Assembly: GCF_007830335.1 (NCBI RefSeq)
Contig: NZ_VLKU01000002.1
Coordinates: forward strand, 1-64,000
Length of the DNA stretch: 64,000 nt
Origin: Paracoccus sulfuroxidans
GTDB lineage: Bacteria > Pseudomonadota > Alphaproteobacteria > Rhodobacterales > Rhodobacteraceae
Direction: 5' to 3'
The notes below the pieces were generated by a model that saw only the letters and a program-made list of their open reading frames with translations, searched no databases and had not been told where the DNA came from. Positions 53,904 through 63,289 of this stretch are shown piece after piece. A program made the translations under genes and the position numbers. Positions within the stretch are counted from its first letter, which is position 1, and the number at the start of each line of letters is the position of its first letter.

Positions 53904-56830
53904 TTGTTCTTGAGCGCGGCCAGAACAGCGAAGGGGCTGTCCGGGTCGATCTTGGCTTCCTTGCGGGGCGGACGCGCCTCGAAGGTCTTGCCGCCCTCGT
54001 TGCGGGGCTTGCCCTTGTGCTTGTTGCCGCCCTTGGGGCCACGTTCGGGACGATCGCCGCGTTCACCACGGTTTTCGTTGCGCTTCTGGCCATCGGCCTT
54101 CTGCCCCTCACCCCGAGACCCGTCGGAACGCTGGCCACCCTGGCCCTCGCGACGGTCGCGGCGCGGGCCACGTTCGCCCTGCCCCTGACCCTGGCCTTGG
54201 CCCTGATCGTTGCGCTGAGGACGGCGGTTGGCGCGCGGGCGCGGTGCCCAGGTGAAGGTATAGAACACCTCGACCTCGGGGGTGCCGTCGCCACCTTCGG
54301 CTTCGGCATTCTCACCGGCTTCGGCTTCCTCGGCCTTGCGGGCGGCCTGCTCGGCCTCCCACTTGGCGCGGGTTTCGGCGACCAGCACGCTTTCCTCTTC
54401 GGTCAGCGGGTTCTCGCTTTCCTGCGCCTCTGGCTCTAGCCCGGTCGCGGCGACGGCCTTGACCTTCGGACGCTCGCCGCGCTCGGCCTTGTAGCCCAGC
54501 CCCTGCATCAGGCCCGAGAATTGCTCCAGCGTCATGCCGGTGATCGACAGCATGTCGGGCGTCGCCTCGAAACCGCCACGGCTGTCCTGCGGACGCAGCA
54601 TGTCGGCCAGCCGCTCCAGCATGTCGATGCGGATCGCGCGGTCGCCCGCCGGGTGATAGCCCGAGAGCGTGTAATAGCCCTTCGGCACATCGGGCAGGTT
54701 CGGAATGGTGACCAGACCCGGAGGCGGGCTTTCGGGGAATTCGCTCTGCCCCTGATCCAGACCCCACAGCACCAGCCGCAACCGCGTGGGCGCGGGCTTC
54801 AAGAGCGCGGGCTGGAAGATGGTGAACTGGCCGAAACGGACGCCATGCTTGCGCAACAGGCCGCGCGAATCCTGATCCAGATCCTTGACCTCAGTCGCGA
54901 CATTCTCGCGCGGCAGGACGCCAAGCGCCTCGACCAGGCGGAAGGCAAAGCCCCGCGCCAGACCGGTCAGCGTCTCATCGTTCTTCAGGGTCAGCAGCGG
55001 CTCGAAGGCGGTCGCGACCTTGCGGTCGATGAAATGCTGCAGCCTGCGGCGCACCTTCTCGACGATCTCGGGTCCGGCTTCTTCATCGACGAAAGGCTCG
55101 ACAGCGGGCTTCAGGACATCGCCGCCCTTGACCAGCTTGCCCACCGCGGACGAGCCCCACATGAGGCCCCCCTGCTCGGTGAAGTCCAGTTCGGTATCCG
55201 GAGCGTTGTAGAACCGGTCGGCCCGCAGATGGAATTCGGGACGCAGCGCCTCATAGGCTGCGCGCGACAGCATGCGCGCCTCGTCCCCGGTTGCATTCGG
55301 ATCGGTGTGAAAGCGGAAACCTTCAAGACGGCCGGCGAATTCGCCTTCGACCGTCACCTCACCCTTGTCGTTCACCTCGGCCAAAAGGCTCTCCTTCTGT
55401 TTGAGCCGGCGCAAGAGCACGGATGTGCGCCGGTCCACGAATCTTTGAGTCAGCGCCGCGTGCAAGGCATCTGACAACCGATCTTCTACAGCGCGAGTCT
55501 CGGCGCGCCAATGGGATTCGTCCCCGACCCAACCAGAACGCTGCGCGACATAGGTCCACGTCCGGATATAGGCGAGGCGTTTGGACAGCGCGTCGATGTC
55601 GCCCTGTGTCTTGTCAATACGTTGGATCTGTCCTGCCAGCCAGTCCGAAGGCACGCCACCGTCCTGCAGAAAGCCCAGGATGCGTGCCAGCAGGCTGGAA
55701 TGCTCGGCCGGAGAAATCGAGCGGAAATCCGGGATGCGGCAGACATCCCACAGCAGCCGGATGTCCTTGGGGTGGGTCACGCGGTCGCGGATCTCGGGCA
55801 TTTCTCGCAGCGTCTTCAGCGCGCGCAGGTCATCGGCCTCGCGCCCGCGCCCCAGCCAGGCGCTGTCGGGCGAGACCTCGAGGCTTTGCTGCAACCGGTC
55901 GATGGTGCCGAACTCCAGCGAGGAATTGCGCCACATCAGCCGCGAGATGGGGGCGAAACGATGGTTCTCGATGGCCTCGATCAGCCCTTCGTCCAGAGGG
56001 CTCGCGTCGCCGGTCACGCCGAAAGTGCCGGGTTCGGTATGGCGGCCAGCGCGTCCGGCGATCTGGCCCAGCTCATGCGGGAACAGCGAGCGGAAGCGGC
56101 GGCCGTCGAATTTCTCGGTGGCCGAGAAGGCCACATGCCGGATGTCGAGGTTCAGCCCCATGCCGATGGCGTCGGTGGCGACCAGATAGTCGACCTCGCC
56201 ATTCTGATACATGGCGACCTGCGCATTGCGGGTGCGCGGGCTTAGCGCCCCCATGACGACCGCGCAGCCGCCCTTCTGGCGGCGGATCAGCTCGGCCGTG
56301 GCATAGACCTCATCGACGGAAAAGCAGACGATGGCCGAGCGTGGCGGCATCCGGCTGATCTTCTTGGACCCGGACCATGTGAGGGTCGAAAAGCGCTCGC
56401 GCCGCAGGAACTGCGCGTTCGGGACCAGCGCGGCGATTGCCGGGCGCATGGTGTCGCTGCCCAGAAACAGGGTTTCGTGCAGACCCCGCGCATGCAAAAG
56501 CCGGTCGGTAAAGACATGGCCGCGCTCGGGGTCGGCGCAAAGCTGGATCTCATCGACGGCCAGAAAATCGGCCCCGACCTCGGGCATGGCCTCGGTGGTG
56601 GCGACCCAATATTGGGTGCGGTCCGGGACGATGCGCTCTTCGCCGGTGATCAGCGCCACGACCGAGGGGCCGCGCGCCTTCACGATGCGGTCATAGACCT
56701 CGCGCGCCAGCAGCCGCAACGGCAGGCCGATGACGCCGGTCCGATGGGCCAGCATCCGCTCGATCGCGTAATGCGTCTTGCCGGTATTGGTCGGCCCCAG
56801 CACGGCCGTAACCCGAGATTTGTCTTGCAT
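53900..56830 (-). CDS. SUV3-like RNA helicase with basic low-complexity tail
   Basis: The 976-residue protein starts with helicase domains: LGPTNTGKTHYAIERM (Walker A), FLAVDEIQLCADPERGH (DEIQ box), YLVATDAIGMGLNLDI and the GRAGRHTEPGTFG motif VI. This order matches SUV3, the mitochondrial RNA helicase of the degradosome, inherited from an alphaproteobacterial source. A long middle part has no clear motif. About 110 C-terminal residues are Arg/Gly/Gln-rich with a GQGQGQGQ run, probably RNA-binding. A TPR gene precedes it without gap; the S4 gene overlaps it. Confidence 0.92.
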   Translation of the reverse strand: MQDKSRVTAVLGPTNTGKTHYAIERMLAHRTGVIGLPLRLLAREVYDRIVKARGPSVVALITGEERIVPDRTQYWVATTEAMPEVGADFLAVDEIQLCADPERGHVFTDRLLHARGLHETLFLGSDTMRPAIAALVPNAQFLRRERFSTLTWSGSKKISRMPPRSAIVCFSVDEVYATAELIRRQKGGCAVVMGALSPRTRNAQVAMYQNGEVDYLVATDAIGMGLNLDIRHVAFSATEKFDGRRFRSLFPHELGQIAGRAGRHTEPGTFGVTGDASPLDEGLIEAIENHRFAPISRLMWRNSSLEFGTIDRLQQSLEVSPDSAWLGRGREADDLRALKTLREMPEIRDRVTHPKDIRLLWDVCRIPDFRSISPAEHSSLLARILGFLQDGGVPSDWLAGQIQRIDKTQGDIDALSKRLAYIRTWTYVAQRSGWVGDESHWRAETRAVEDRLSDALHAALTQRFVDRRTSVLLRRLKQKESLLAEVNDKGEVTVEGEFAGRLEGFRFHTDPNATGDEARMLSRAAYEALRPEFHLRADRFYNAPDTELDFTEQGGLMWGSSAVGKLVKGGDVLKPAVEPFVDEEAGPEIVEKVRRRLQHFIDRKVATAFEPLLTLKNDETLTGLARGFAFRLVEALGVLPRENVATEVKDLDQDSRGLLRKHGVRFGQFTIFQPALLKPAPTRLRLVLWGLDQGQSEFPESPPPGLVTIPNLPDVPKGYYTLSGYHPAGDRAIRIDMLERLADMLRPQDSRGGFEATPDMLSITGMTLEQFSGLMQGLGYKAERGERPKVKAVAATGLEPEAQESENPLTEEESVLVAETRAKWEAEQAARKAEEAEAGENAEAEGGDGTPEVEVFYTFTWAPRPRANRRPQRNDQGQGQGQGQGERGPRRDRREGQGGQRSDGSRGEGQKADGQKRNENRGERGDRPERGPKGGNKHKGKPRNEGGKTFEARPPRKEAKIDPDSPFAVLAALKNK

Positions 56831-57580
56831 TTAGGCGTCCGTGCCCTGGGTCTTCTGTTGCAGCCGCGTCACGCCGTCCTGCGCGTCCTGCTGATGCGGA
56901 TGGATCTTCAGGCTGGCGCGATAGGCCTCGAGGGCGCGCTGATCTTCTCCGACCTCTTCCAGCATGACGGCCAGTTGCGTCAGCGCGGGGAAATAGCGCG
57001 GCTCCAGCTGAAGGGCGCGGGCCAGATCGGCCATGGCCGGGCCGAAATCGCCGTCCAGATAGAAGGCCACCGCGCGCAGATGCCAGCCGCTGGCGAAATC
57101 GGGGGCGTGATCGGTCAGCGCCGTCAGATGGCCGATGGCTGTCGGCAGGTCCCCGGCGTCAAGCGCCGCCTCGCCCCGCTTGTAAAGCAGGTCCATTGCC
57201 GCCGAGCCTGACCGCGACCAGACCCGCAGGATATCGGATTCCGCCCGTGCCCAGCCCTCGCCGCCCTCTTGCGCCAGTTCAGCAAAGAGCATGTCTAGAT
57301 CCTCGGCGTCGCGGACGCGCGCCTCAGCGGTGGGCTCGGTCGGGGCTGCAGGCTCGGGCTCAGGCGTCACGGCCTCACCCTCTCCTTCGCCCTCGGGGCC
57401 GGGGAACGGCAGGTCGGGCATCAGGTCCGAAGACGGCGGATCGGGCAGGTTTTTCGGGATCGCGGGCACGGCCGGAACCATGGGCTCGGGCGACTGCGCC
57501 TGCACGAAACCCGCCCCCGCAAGCCAGATCACCAGGCTTGCCGTCACGGCAGAATGGAAATGAGGGGCTGGCAAACGCAT
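56831..57580 (-). CDS. Secreted tetratricopeptide-repeat protein
   Basis: The 249-residue precursor has a signal peptide ending FVQA near residue 28 and an acidic Pro/Glu-rich linker (30-90; EGEGEGEAVTPEPEP). The C-terminal half has three TPR units (about 135-235; LYKRGEAALDAGDLPTAIGHL, FYLDGDFGPAMADLARAL, LAVMLEEVGEDQRALEAYRAS). I chose the start at 57580, as the upstream ORF up to 57865 has no signal. Its stop is directly adjacent to the helicase start codon. It probably mediates protein contacts in the periplasm. Confidence 0.85.
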   Translation of the reverse strand: MRLPAPHFHSAVTASLVIWLAGAGFVQAQSPEPMVPAVPAIPKNLPDPPSSDLMPDLPFPGPEGEGEGEAVTPEPEPAAPTEPTAEARVRDAEDLDMLFAELAQEGGEGWARAESDILRVWSRSGSAAMDLLYKRGEAALDAGDLPTAIGHLTALTDHAPDFASGWHLRAVAFYLDGDFGPAMADLARALQLEPRYFPALTQLAVMLEEVGEDQRALEAYRASLKIHPHQQDAQDGVTRLQQKTQGTDA

Positions 57581-57638
57581 ATCGGCTATGTAACTTCTCG
57601 CAAAACCATATTCCAGCGAAAGCCACAGGAGAACTGAG

Positions 57639-57923
57639 ATGAGCAAGGTTGTCGAGGGCGCCGTCGCCGCATTGAACGAAAAAGCCAAAGGCTTCGATGG
57701 GGTTGCCAAATTCGTCATCGAAGGCGAAGGCGCCATCATGATCGACGAAAACGGTGCCCGCGCGGGTGACGATGACGCAGATGTGACCCTGACGGCCAGC
57801 CGCGAGACCTTCGAAGGCATTCTCAGCGGCGACGTGAACCCGACCACCGCCTTCATGACCGGCAAGCTTTCGGTCGACGGCTCGATGGCGGCCGCGATGA
57901 AACTGGGCGCGATCCTGTCCTGA
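57639..57923 (+). CDS. SCP2-domain sterol/lipid-carrier-like protein
   Basis: The 94-residue protein is a bare SCP2 domain: GFDGVAKFVIEGEGAIMIDENGAR, VTLTASRETFEGILSGDVNPTTAFMTGKLSVDGS. SCP2 domains bind acyl chains, and small bacterial ones are of unknown role. A short spacer of seven bases separates it from the alpha/beta hydrolase gene, which suggests co-transcription. AGGAGAACTGAG precedes the ATG. Confidence 0.92.
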   Translation: MSKVVEGAVAALNEKAKGFDGVAKFVIEGEGAIMIDENGARAGDDDADVTLTASRETFEGILSGDVNPTTAFMTGKLSVDGSMAAAMKLGAILS

Positions 57924-57930
57924 TCCCTCG

Positions 57931-58881
57931 ATGACGCCAGCCCCCTACAACAGCCTGCCCGGAGACAAGCTGCCCTCGGCGCGCGCCTTCTGGCTGCGGA
58001 CCGAGGATGGGGTCAGGCTGCGGGCGGGCCATTGGCAGGCCGAGCCGCGAATCGGAACGGTCCTGCTGTTCAACGGCCGGACCGAATTCCTTGAGAAATA
58101 CGAAGAGGTCGCGACCGATCTGAACAGCGCGGGCTATGACGTGCTGTCGCTGGACTGGCGCGGGCAAGGCCTGTCGGACCGGCTGCTGAAGGACCCGCGC
58201 CCCAGCCATGTGGCGCGGTTCGCGGATTACCAGCGCGATGTGGTTGAACTGATCATCGCCGCACAAGAGCTGAACCTGCCCAAGCCCTGGCACCTGCTGG
58301 CCCATTCCATGGGCGGCGCGCTTGGTCTGGCGGCGCTGGCCGACGGGCTGCCGGTCGCGACCGCCGTCTTCACCGCGCCGATGTGGGGGATCAACCTGCA
58401 CGGACTGCCCCTTTGGGCGGCCAAGGCGCTGGCGAAGGGGGCCGACAGACTGGGCTTCGGGGCCCATCCCGCGATCCTCTCGGGCGGCTATGAATGCTTC
58501 ATCCTGAAGGAAAACTATACCGCCAATCCGCTGACGCAGGACGGGTTGCGCTGGTGCCGCCTGCTGGCCCAGACCGTGCAATGGCCCGAGATCGCCCTGG
58601 GCGGCGCGACCTATCACTGGGTCGGCGAGGCGCTTGAGGAATGCGCGCGCCTGATCGACCTGCCCGCGCCCGAGGTGCCAACTCTGGTCGCCTTCAGTCC
58701 GACCGACCCGATCATCTCTCCCGCCGCGATCCGGGCGCGCGTGGCCTCATGGCCCGGTGCCGAGGTGATGGAGCTGGAAGGTTGCCGGCACGAGCCGATG
58801 ATCGAGCGCAACCTCTGGCGCACCCCGTTTCTTGAGGCCGCGGTGGCACATTTCGACAAGGCAATTCCTGCGGCGACTTGA
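57931..58881 (+). CDS. Alpha/beta hydrolase, lysophospholipase-like
   Basis: The 316-residue protein has the nucleophile elbow LLAHSMGGALGLAAL, an acid in AFSPTDPIISP and the catalytic His in LEGCRHEPMIE, as in monoacylglycerol lipase/lysophospholipase L2. The oxyanion loop is LFNGRTEFLEKYEE, where lipases usually have HG. No signal peptide is seen. The pairing with an SCP2 protein suggests lipid turnover. Confidence 0.88.
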   Translation: MTPAPYNSLPGDKLPSARAFWLRTEDGVRLRAGHWQAEPRIGTVLLFNGRTEFLEKYEEVATDLNSAGYDVLSLDWRGQGLSDRLLKDPRPSHVARFADYQRDVVELIIAAQELNLPKPWHLLAHSMGGALGLAALADGLPVATAVFTAPMWGINLHGLPLWAAKALAKGADRLGFGAHPAILSGGYECFILKENYTANPLTQDGLRWCRLLAQTVQWPEIALGGATYHWVGEALEECARLIDLPAPEVPTLVAFSPTDPIISPAAIRARVASWPGAEVMELEGCRHEPMIERNLWRTPFLEAAVAHFDKAIPAAT

Positions 58882-58929
58882 AGCCGGACGCTTCTGGCGA
58901 CATGTCTGTCTGAAATGAAAGGACCGACG

Positions 58930-60771
58930 ATGACGCTGCCAGCGATTCTCCGCCAGTTTCCCCGTGACGAAAATGCCCCTGCCGCCGCCCAGATCGCCGT
59001 CGATCTGGGGCAGTTGCCGGATTGGGACCTGACCGATCTTTACCCCGCGCCCGATGCCGAAGAGCTGACCCGCGATCTGGCCCGTCTTGAGGAAGCCTGC
59101 GCCGCCTTCGCCAAGGATTACGAAGGCCATCTGATCAAGCTCAAGCCCGCCGACATGCTGGCCTGCATCGAGCGCTATCAGGAAATCGACATTCTGGCCG
59201 GTCGCATCATGTCCTATGCGGGCCTGCGCTATTACCAGAACACCACCGATGGCGCGCGCGCCAAATTCATGGGCGATCTGCAGGACCGCATCACCGGCTT
59301 CACCACGCCGCTGGTCTTCTTCAGCCTGGAATTCAACCGCATCCCCGACGACATCTACACCGAGGTCTTCACCGCCGAAGGTGGCCCGGCGCGCTACAAG
59401 CCGGTCTTCGACCGCATGCGCGCCATGCGCCCGCACCAGCTTTCGGACGAGCTTGAGCGTTTCCTGCACGACAACTCGGTCGTCGGTGCCGCCGCCTGGA
59501 ACCGGCTTTTCGATGAAACCACCGCTGGCCTGACCTTCGAGGTCGATGGCGAGACGCTGGGCATCGAGGCCACGCTGAACCTGCTGACCGACCATGACCG
59601 CGCCCGGCGCGAGGCGGGCGCGAAGGCGCTGGCCGAGGTTTTCCAACGCAACATCAAGATCTTCTCGCGTGTTCATAATACGCTCGCCAAGGAAAAGGCG
59701 ATCGAGGACAAGTGGCGCAAGATGCCCACGCCGCAATATGCGCGTCACCTGTCGAACGATGTCGAACCCGAGGTGGTCGAGGCGCTGCGCAATGCCGTCA
59801 CCGCCGCCTATCCGCGCCTCTCGCATCGCTATTACCGCCTGAAGGCGAAATGGCTGGGCCTCGACAAGTTGCAGGTCTGGGACCGCAACGCCCCCCTGCC
59901 AACCGAGACGCCCCGGCTGATCAACTGGGACGAGGCGCGGGCGACCGTGCTGGATGCCTATGCCGGTTTCGCGCCCGAGATGGCCGATCTGGCGCAGCCC
60001 TTCTTCGACAAGGGCTGGATCGACGCGGGCGTGAAGCCCGGCAAGGCGCCCGGTGCCTTCGCCCATCCGACCGTCAGCACCGTGCATCCCTATGTGCTGC
60101 TGAACTATCTGGGCAAGCCGCGCGACGTGATGACGCTGGCGCATGAGCTGGGCCACGGCGTCCACCAGCGCCTGGCCGCCGGACAGGGCGAGTTGCTGTC
60201 GGCAACGCCGCTGACGCTGGCCGAGACCGCCTCGGTCTTTGGCGAGATGCTGACCTTCCGCGCGCTTCTGGACAAGACGACCGACCCCGTGCAGCGCAAG
60301 GCCCTGCTCGCGGGCAAGGTCGAGGATATGATCAACACGGTCGTGCGCCAGATCGCCTTCTATGACTTCGAGGTGAAGCTGCATGACGCCCGTGCGCAAG
60401 GCGAGCTGACGCCCGAAGACATCAACGCCCTGTGGATGTCCGTGCAGGGCGAGTCGCTGGGCGATGCCTTCGAATTCATGCCCGGCTATGAGACCTTCTG
60501 GACCTATGTACCCCATTTCGTGCACTCGCCCTTCTACGTCTATGCCTATGCCTTCGGCGACGGGCTGGTGAACGCGCTTTACGCCGCCTATCAGGACGGG
60601 CTGCCGGATTTCCAGGCGAAGTATTTCGACATGCTGAAGGCGGGCGGCTCGAAGCACCACAAGGAGTTGCTGGCCCCCTTCGGCCTTGACGCCTCGGACC
60701 CGGCCTTCTGGGACAAGGGTCTGTCGATGATCGAAGGTTTCATCGACGAACTTGAAGCGATGGAGAAATGA
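58930..60771 (+). CDS. pepF: Oligoendopeptidase F (M3B)
   Basis: The 613-residue zinc metallopeptidase has the catalytic HELGH (His405, Glu406, His409) in LAHELGHGVHQ and, further on, LAETASVFGEMLTF with the third metal ligand. It cleaves oligopeptides in the cytosol. The start at 58930 is preceded by AAAGGACC; an upstream ATG at 58915 overlaps that site and is less likely. It overlaps the GNAT gene by four bases. Confidence 0.95.
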   Translation: MTLPAILRQFPRDENAPAAAQIAVDLGQLPDWDLTDLYPAPDAEELTRDLARLEEACAAFAKDYEGHLIKLKPADMLACIERYQEIDILAGRIMSYAGLRYYQNTTDGARAKFMGDLQDRITGFTTPLVFFSLEFNRIPDDIYTEVFTAEGGPARYKPVFDRMRAMRPHQLSDELERFLHDNSVVGAAAWNRLFDETTAGLTFEVDGETLGIEATLNLLTDHDRARREAGAKALAEVFQRNIKIFSRVHNTLAKEKAIEDKWRKMPTPQYARHLSNDVEPEVVEALRNAVTAAYPRLSHRYYRLKAKWLGLDKLQVWDRNAPLPTETPRLINWDEARATVLDAYAGFAPEMADLAQPFFDKGWIDAGVKPGKAPGAFAHPTVSTVHPYVLLNYLGKPRDVMTLAHELGHGVHQRLAAGQGELLSATPLTLAETASVFGEMLTFRALLDKTTDPVQRKALLAGKVEDMINTVVRQIAFYDFEVKLHDARAQGELTPEDINALWMSVQGESLGDAFEFMPGYETFWTYVPHFVHSPFYVYAYAFGDGLVNALYAAYQDGLPDFQAKYFDMLKAGGSKHHKELLAPFGLDASDPAFWDKGLSMIEGFIDELEAMEK

Positions 60772-61241
60772 TCCGGCTTCAGCCCATCGGCCACAAGGAT
60801 CGGGACCGCGTGAACCATATCGCGGTCCTGCCCGAGCAAGAGCCGTTCTGCGGCTCGATTGCCCAGCATTTCGATGATCCTCGGCCGAATTTCGACTTTC
60901 ACGTCGTGCTGCGCGACGACCAGCCGGTCGGTTTCTTCAAGATCGACCGGGACTATCGCGCGGAATATCCCTTCGCCCTGCCCGATGAACTGGGCCTGCG
61001 CGGCGTGATGATTGACCGGCGCGAACAGGGCAAGGGCACGGGCAAGGCCGCGATGGCCGCGCTTTTGCCCTATCTGTCGCAGCAGTATCCGCAGGCCTCC
61101 AGCGTCGCGCTGACGGTGAATGAGGTCAATCCGCTGGCCCGCGCGGTCTATCTGGCCGCAGGTTTCATCGACACGGGCGAGATGTTCCACGGCGGCCGCA
61201 TCAGCGCCCAGCACATCATGCGGCTGGCCTTGAAAGGCTGA
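60768..61241 (+). CDS. GNAT-family N-acetyltransferase
   Basis: The 157-residue protein has a GNAT fold with the CoA-binding segment LGLRGVMIDRREQGKGTGKAA and an NEVNPLARAVYLAAGF C-terminal helix-strand. Its substrate is unknown. It starts within the pepF stop (ATGA overlap), so it is coupled to it. The length is normal for the family. Confidence 0.9.
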   Translation: MIRLQPIGHKDRDRVNHIAVLPEQEPFCGSIAQHFDDPRPNFDFHVVLRDDQPVGFFKIDRDYRAEYPFALPDELGLRGVMIDRREQGKGTGKAAMAALLPYLSQQYPQASSVALTVNEVNPLARAVYLAAGFIDTGEMFHGGRISAQHIMRLALKG

Positions 61242-61300
61242 AGCCTTGCGATCCCCCTCGCATGGCCTATCCTTGCGCCGGAAACGCGCGTGGAGGCATG

Positions 61301-62473
61301 ATGTTCAAGCGGATCATTCTGGGATTGCTGATGCTTGTGCTTCTGGCCGCAGCCGCCTTTTTCACCTTCGCCCCGGCCTATGTCGAGCGTGGGCTGAACC
61401 CGATCACCGCTGATCAGGACGCCTGGCCTGTCTCGGACCGGGCGCGCGAGTTGCACAAAACGCTGGTCATCGGCGATTGGCACGCGGATTCGCTGCTCTG
61501 GGATCGCAACCTCTTGAAACGCGCGGATCGCGGCCAGACCGACATCCCGCGCCTGATTGAGGGTAATGTCGCCGTTCAGGTATTCACCACGGTGACCAAA
61601 AGCCCGCGCGGTCAGAACTACGACCAGAACAGCACCGACGCGCCCGACAATATCACGCCCCTGTTCATGGGCCAGCTGCGCCCGATCAAAAGCTGGTTCA
61701 GCCTGCGCGAACGCGCGCTGGTGCAGGCCCGCGACCTTGAGCGCATGGCCGCCCACGCGCCAGAGACGCTGCAGATCATCCGCTCGGCCGAGGATCTTCG
61801 GGCCTTGCTGGAGGCGCGCGCCACCGGGGCCAAACGGCTGGGCGCGATCGTTGGCACCGAGGGCGGGCATCCGCTGGAGGGGGATCTCGCGAACCTCGAC
61901 GTGCTTTACGACGCGGGGTTCCGGCTGATCGGCCTGACGCATTTCTTCGACAATGAGCTGGGCGGCAGCCTGCACGGTCAGGGCGGCGAAGGCTCGGGCC
62001 TGACCGAATTCGGGCGGCAGGTCATCGACGGCATGATGCAGCGCCGCATGATCATCGACCTTGCCCATGCCGGGCCGCAGACCGTGCGCGACGTGCTGGC
62101 GATCGAGGGCGCGCGGCCGATCCTGTCGCACACCGGCATTCAGGGCCAATGCAACACCCATCGCAACCTGCCCGACGATCTGGTCAAGGCCATCGTCGCC
62201 AAGGGGGGCGTCGTCGGGATCGGCTACTGGTCGGACGTCGTCTGCGGCGACAGCCCGGCAGCCATCGCCGCCGCGATCAAGGCCGCCATCGCGCTGGTGG
62301 GCGAAGATGGCGTGTCGCTGGGCTCGGATTATGACGGCTCGGTCGGCGTGCCGTTTGACGCGGCGCATCTGGTGGTACTGACACAGGCGCTGATCGACGC
62401 GGGCCTCAGCGATCAGCAGATCGCCAAGGTCATGGGCGGCAACATGATGCGTTATCTGTCGGAAACCCTCTAG
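61301..62473 (+). CDS. Membrane-anchored M19 dipeptidase
   Basis: The 390-residue protein has an N-terminal membrane helix (about 4-22; ILGLLMLVLLAAAAFF) and an M19 zinc peptidase domain: VIGDWHADSLLWDRN with His and Asp, VGTEGGHPLEGD with the Glu, THFFDN, ILSHTGIQG and GSDYDGSVGVP. GGAGG lies four bases before 61301; the in-frame ATG at 61298 is only one base away from it. The second M19 of the window (other at 7029) differs by the anchor, so it faces the periplasm. Confidence 0.92.
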   Translation: MFKRIILGLLMLVLLAAAAFFTFAPAYVERGLNPITADQDAWPVSDRARELHKTLVIGDWHADSLLWDRNLLKRADRGQTDIPRLIEGNVAVQVFTTVTKSPRGQNYDQNSTDAPDNITPLFMGQLRPIKSWFSLRERALVQARDLERMAAHAPETLQIIRSAEDLRALLEARATGAKRLGAIVGTEGGHPLEGDLANLDVLYDAGFRLIGLTHFFDNELGGSLHGQGGEGSGLTEFGRQVIDGMMQRRMIIDLAHAGPQTVRDVLAIEGARPILSHTGIQGQCNTHRNLPDDLVKAIVAKGGVVGIGYWSDVVCGDSPAAIAAAIKAAIALVGEDGVSLGSDYDGSVGVPFDAAHLVVLTQALIDAGLSDQQIAKVMGGNMMRYLSETL

Positions 62474-62524
62474 CCCTTGCGGTTGGGCGGCCCTAACCTG
62501 CCCCTGAACGGGCAGGAGGGACGC

Positions 62525-63184
62525 ATGCTGAAGCTCTATGGGGTCACGCGCTCACGCGCATCGCGGATCGTGTGGCTTTGCCACGAACTGGGGCTGCCCT
62601 TCGATCAGGTGCCGGTGATCCAGGCCTACCGCCTGCCCGACCCCGAGGCAGCGGACGCCCCGCTCAACACCCGCTCGCCCGAGTTTCTGGCGGTCTCGCC
62701 CGCCGGTGCGATCCCGGTCATCGACGATGCCGGGCTGATCCTCAGCGAATCGCTGGCCTGCACGCTGCATCTGGCGCAAAAGCACGGCGGCCCCCTTGCC
62801 CCGACCAACGCCGCCGAGCAGGCGCGGATGATGGAATGGTCCTTCTTCGCCAACAGCTGGATCGAGCCCGACGCGCTGACCATCCTGTTCCTGCATCGCA
62901 AGGGCCAGCAGCAAAGCGGCGCCGATCAGGCCGCCGTCGCCAATGCCGCCGAGCGTCTGATCCGCCCCCTGCGCGTCCTTGAGGGGCATCTGAGCGAGCG
63001 CCACTATCTGATCGCGGATCGCTTCACCGTGGCCGACCTGAACCTGGCCGAGGTGCTGCGCTACGCGCAGGGCTATGGCGAGCTGATGGAGCAGTTCCCC
63101 TCGGTCATGGCCTGGCTGAACGACTGCCAGCAGCGCCCCGCCTTCCAGCGCATGTGGGCCGAACGGCTGGCCGAGCCGGAATAG
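62525..63184 (+). CDS. Glutathione S-transferase family protein
   Basis: The 219-residue protein has a GST N-terminal domain (LKLYGVTRSRASRIVWLCHELG, then VSPAGAIPVIDDAGLILSES with the cis-Pro) and a helical C-terminal domain (FTVADLNLAEVLRYAQGYG). Ser in RSRASR is a candidate catalytic residue. It is one of two GST genes in the window and not closely like the one at 16394. The start at 62525 begins the homology, with AGGAGG upstream. Confidence 0.92.
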   Translation: MLKLYGVTRSRASRIVWLCHELGLPFDQVPVIQAYRLPDPEAADAPLNTRSPEFLAVSPAGAIPVIDDAGLILSESLACTLHLAQKHGGPLAPTNAAEQARMMEWSFFANSWIEPDALTILFLHRKGQQQSGADQAAVANAAERLIRPLRVLEGHLSERHYLIADRFTVADLNLAEVLRYAQGYGELMEQFPSVMAWLNDCQQRPAFQRMWAERLAEPE

Positions 63185-63289
63185 CAAGACACAATCCCTT
63201 GCGGAATCGGGTCAAGGCGGCCCCTGCCCCTTGCCCCCAACCCGGCGGGCATGAGATAGTCCCGCGCCAGAAGAACAAGAGCAGGACCG

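Noticed and set aside
58747..60660. Long minus-strand open frame (637 codons) opposite pepF
   Set aside because: pepF has the HELGH motif and full family length; the antisense frame has no recognisable features.
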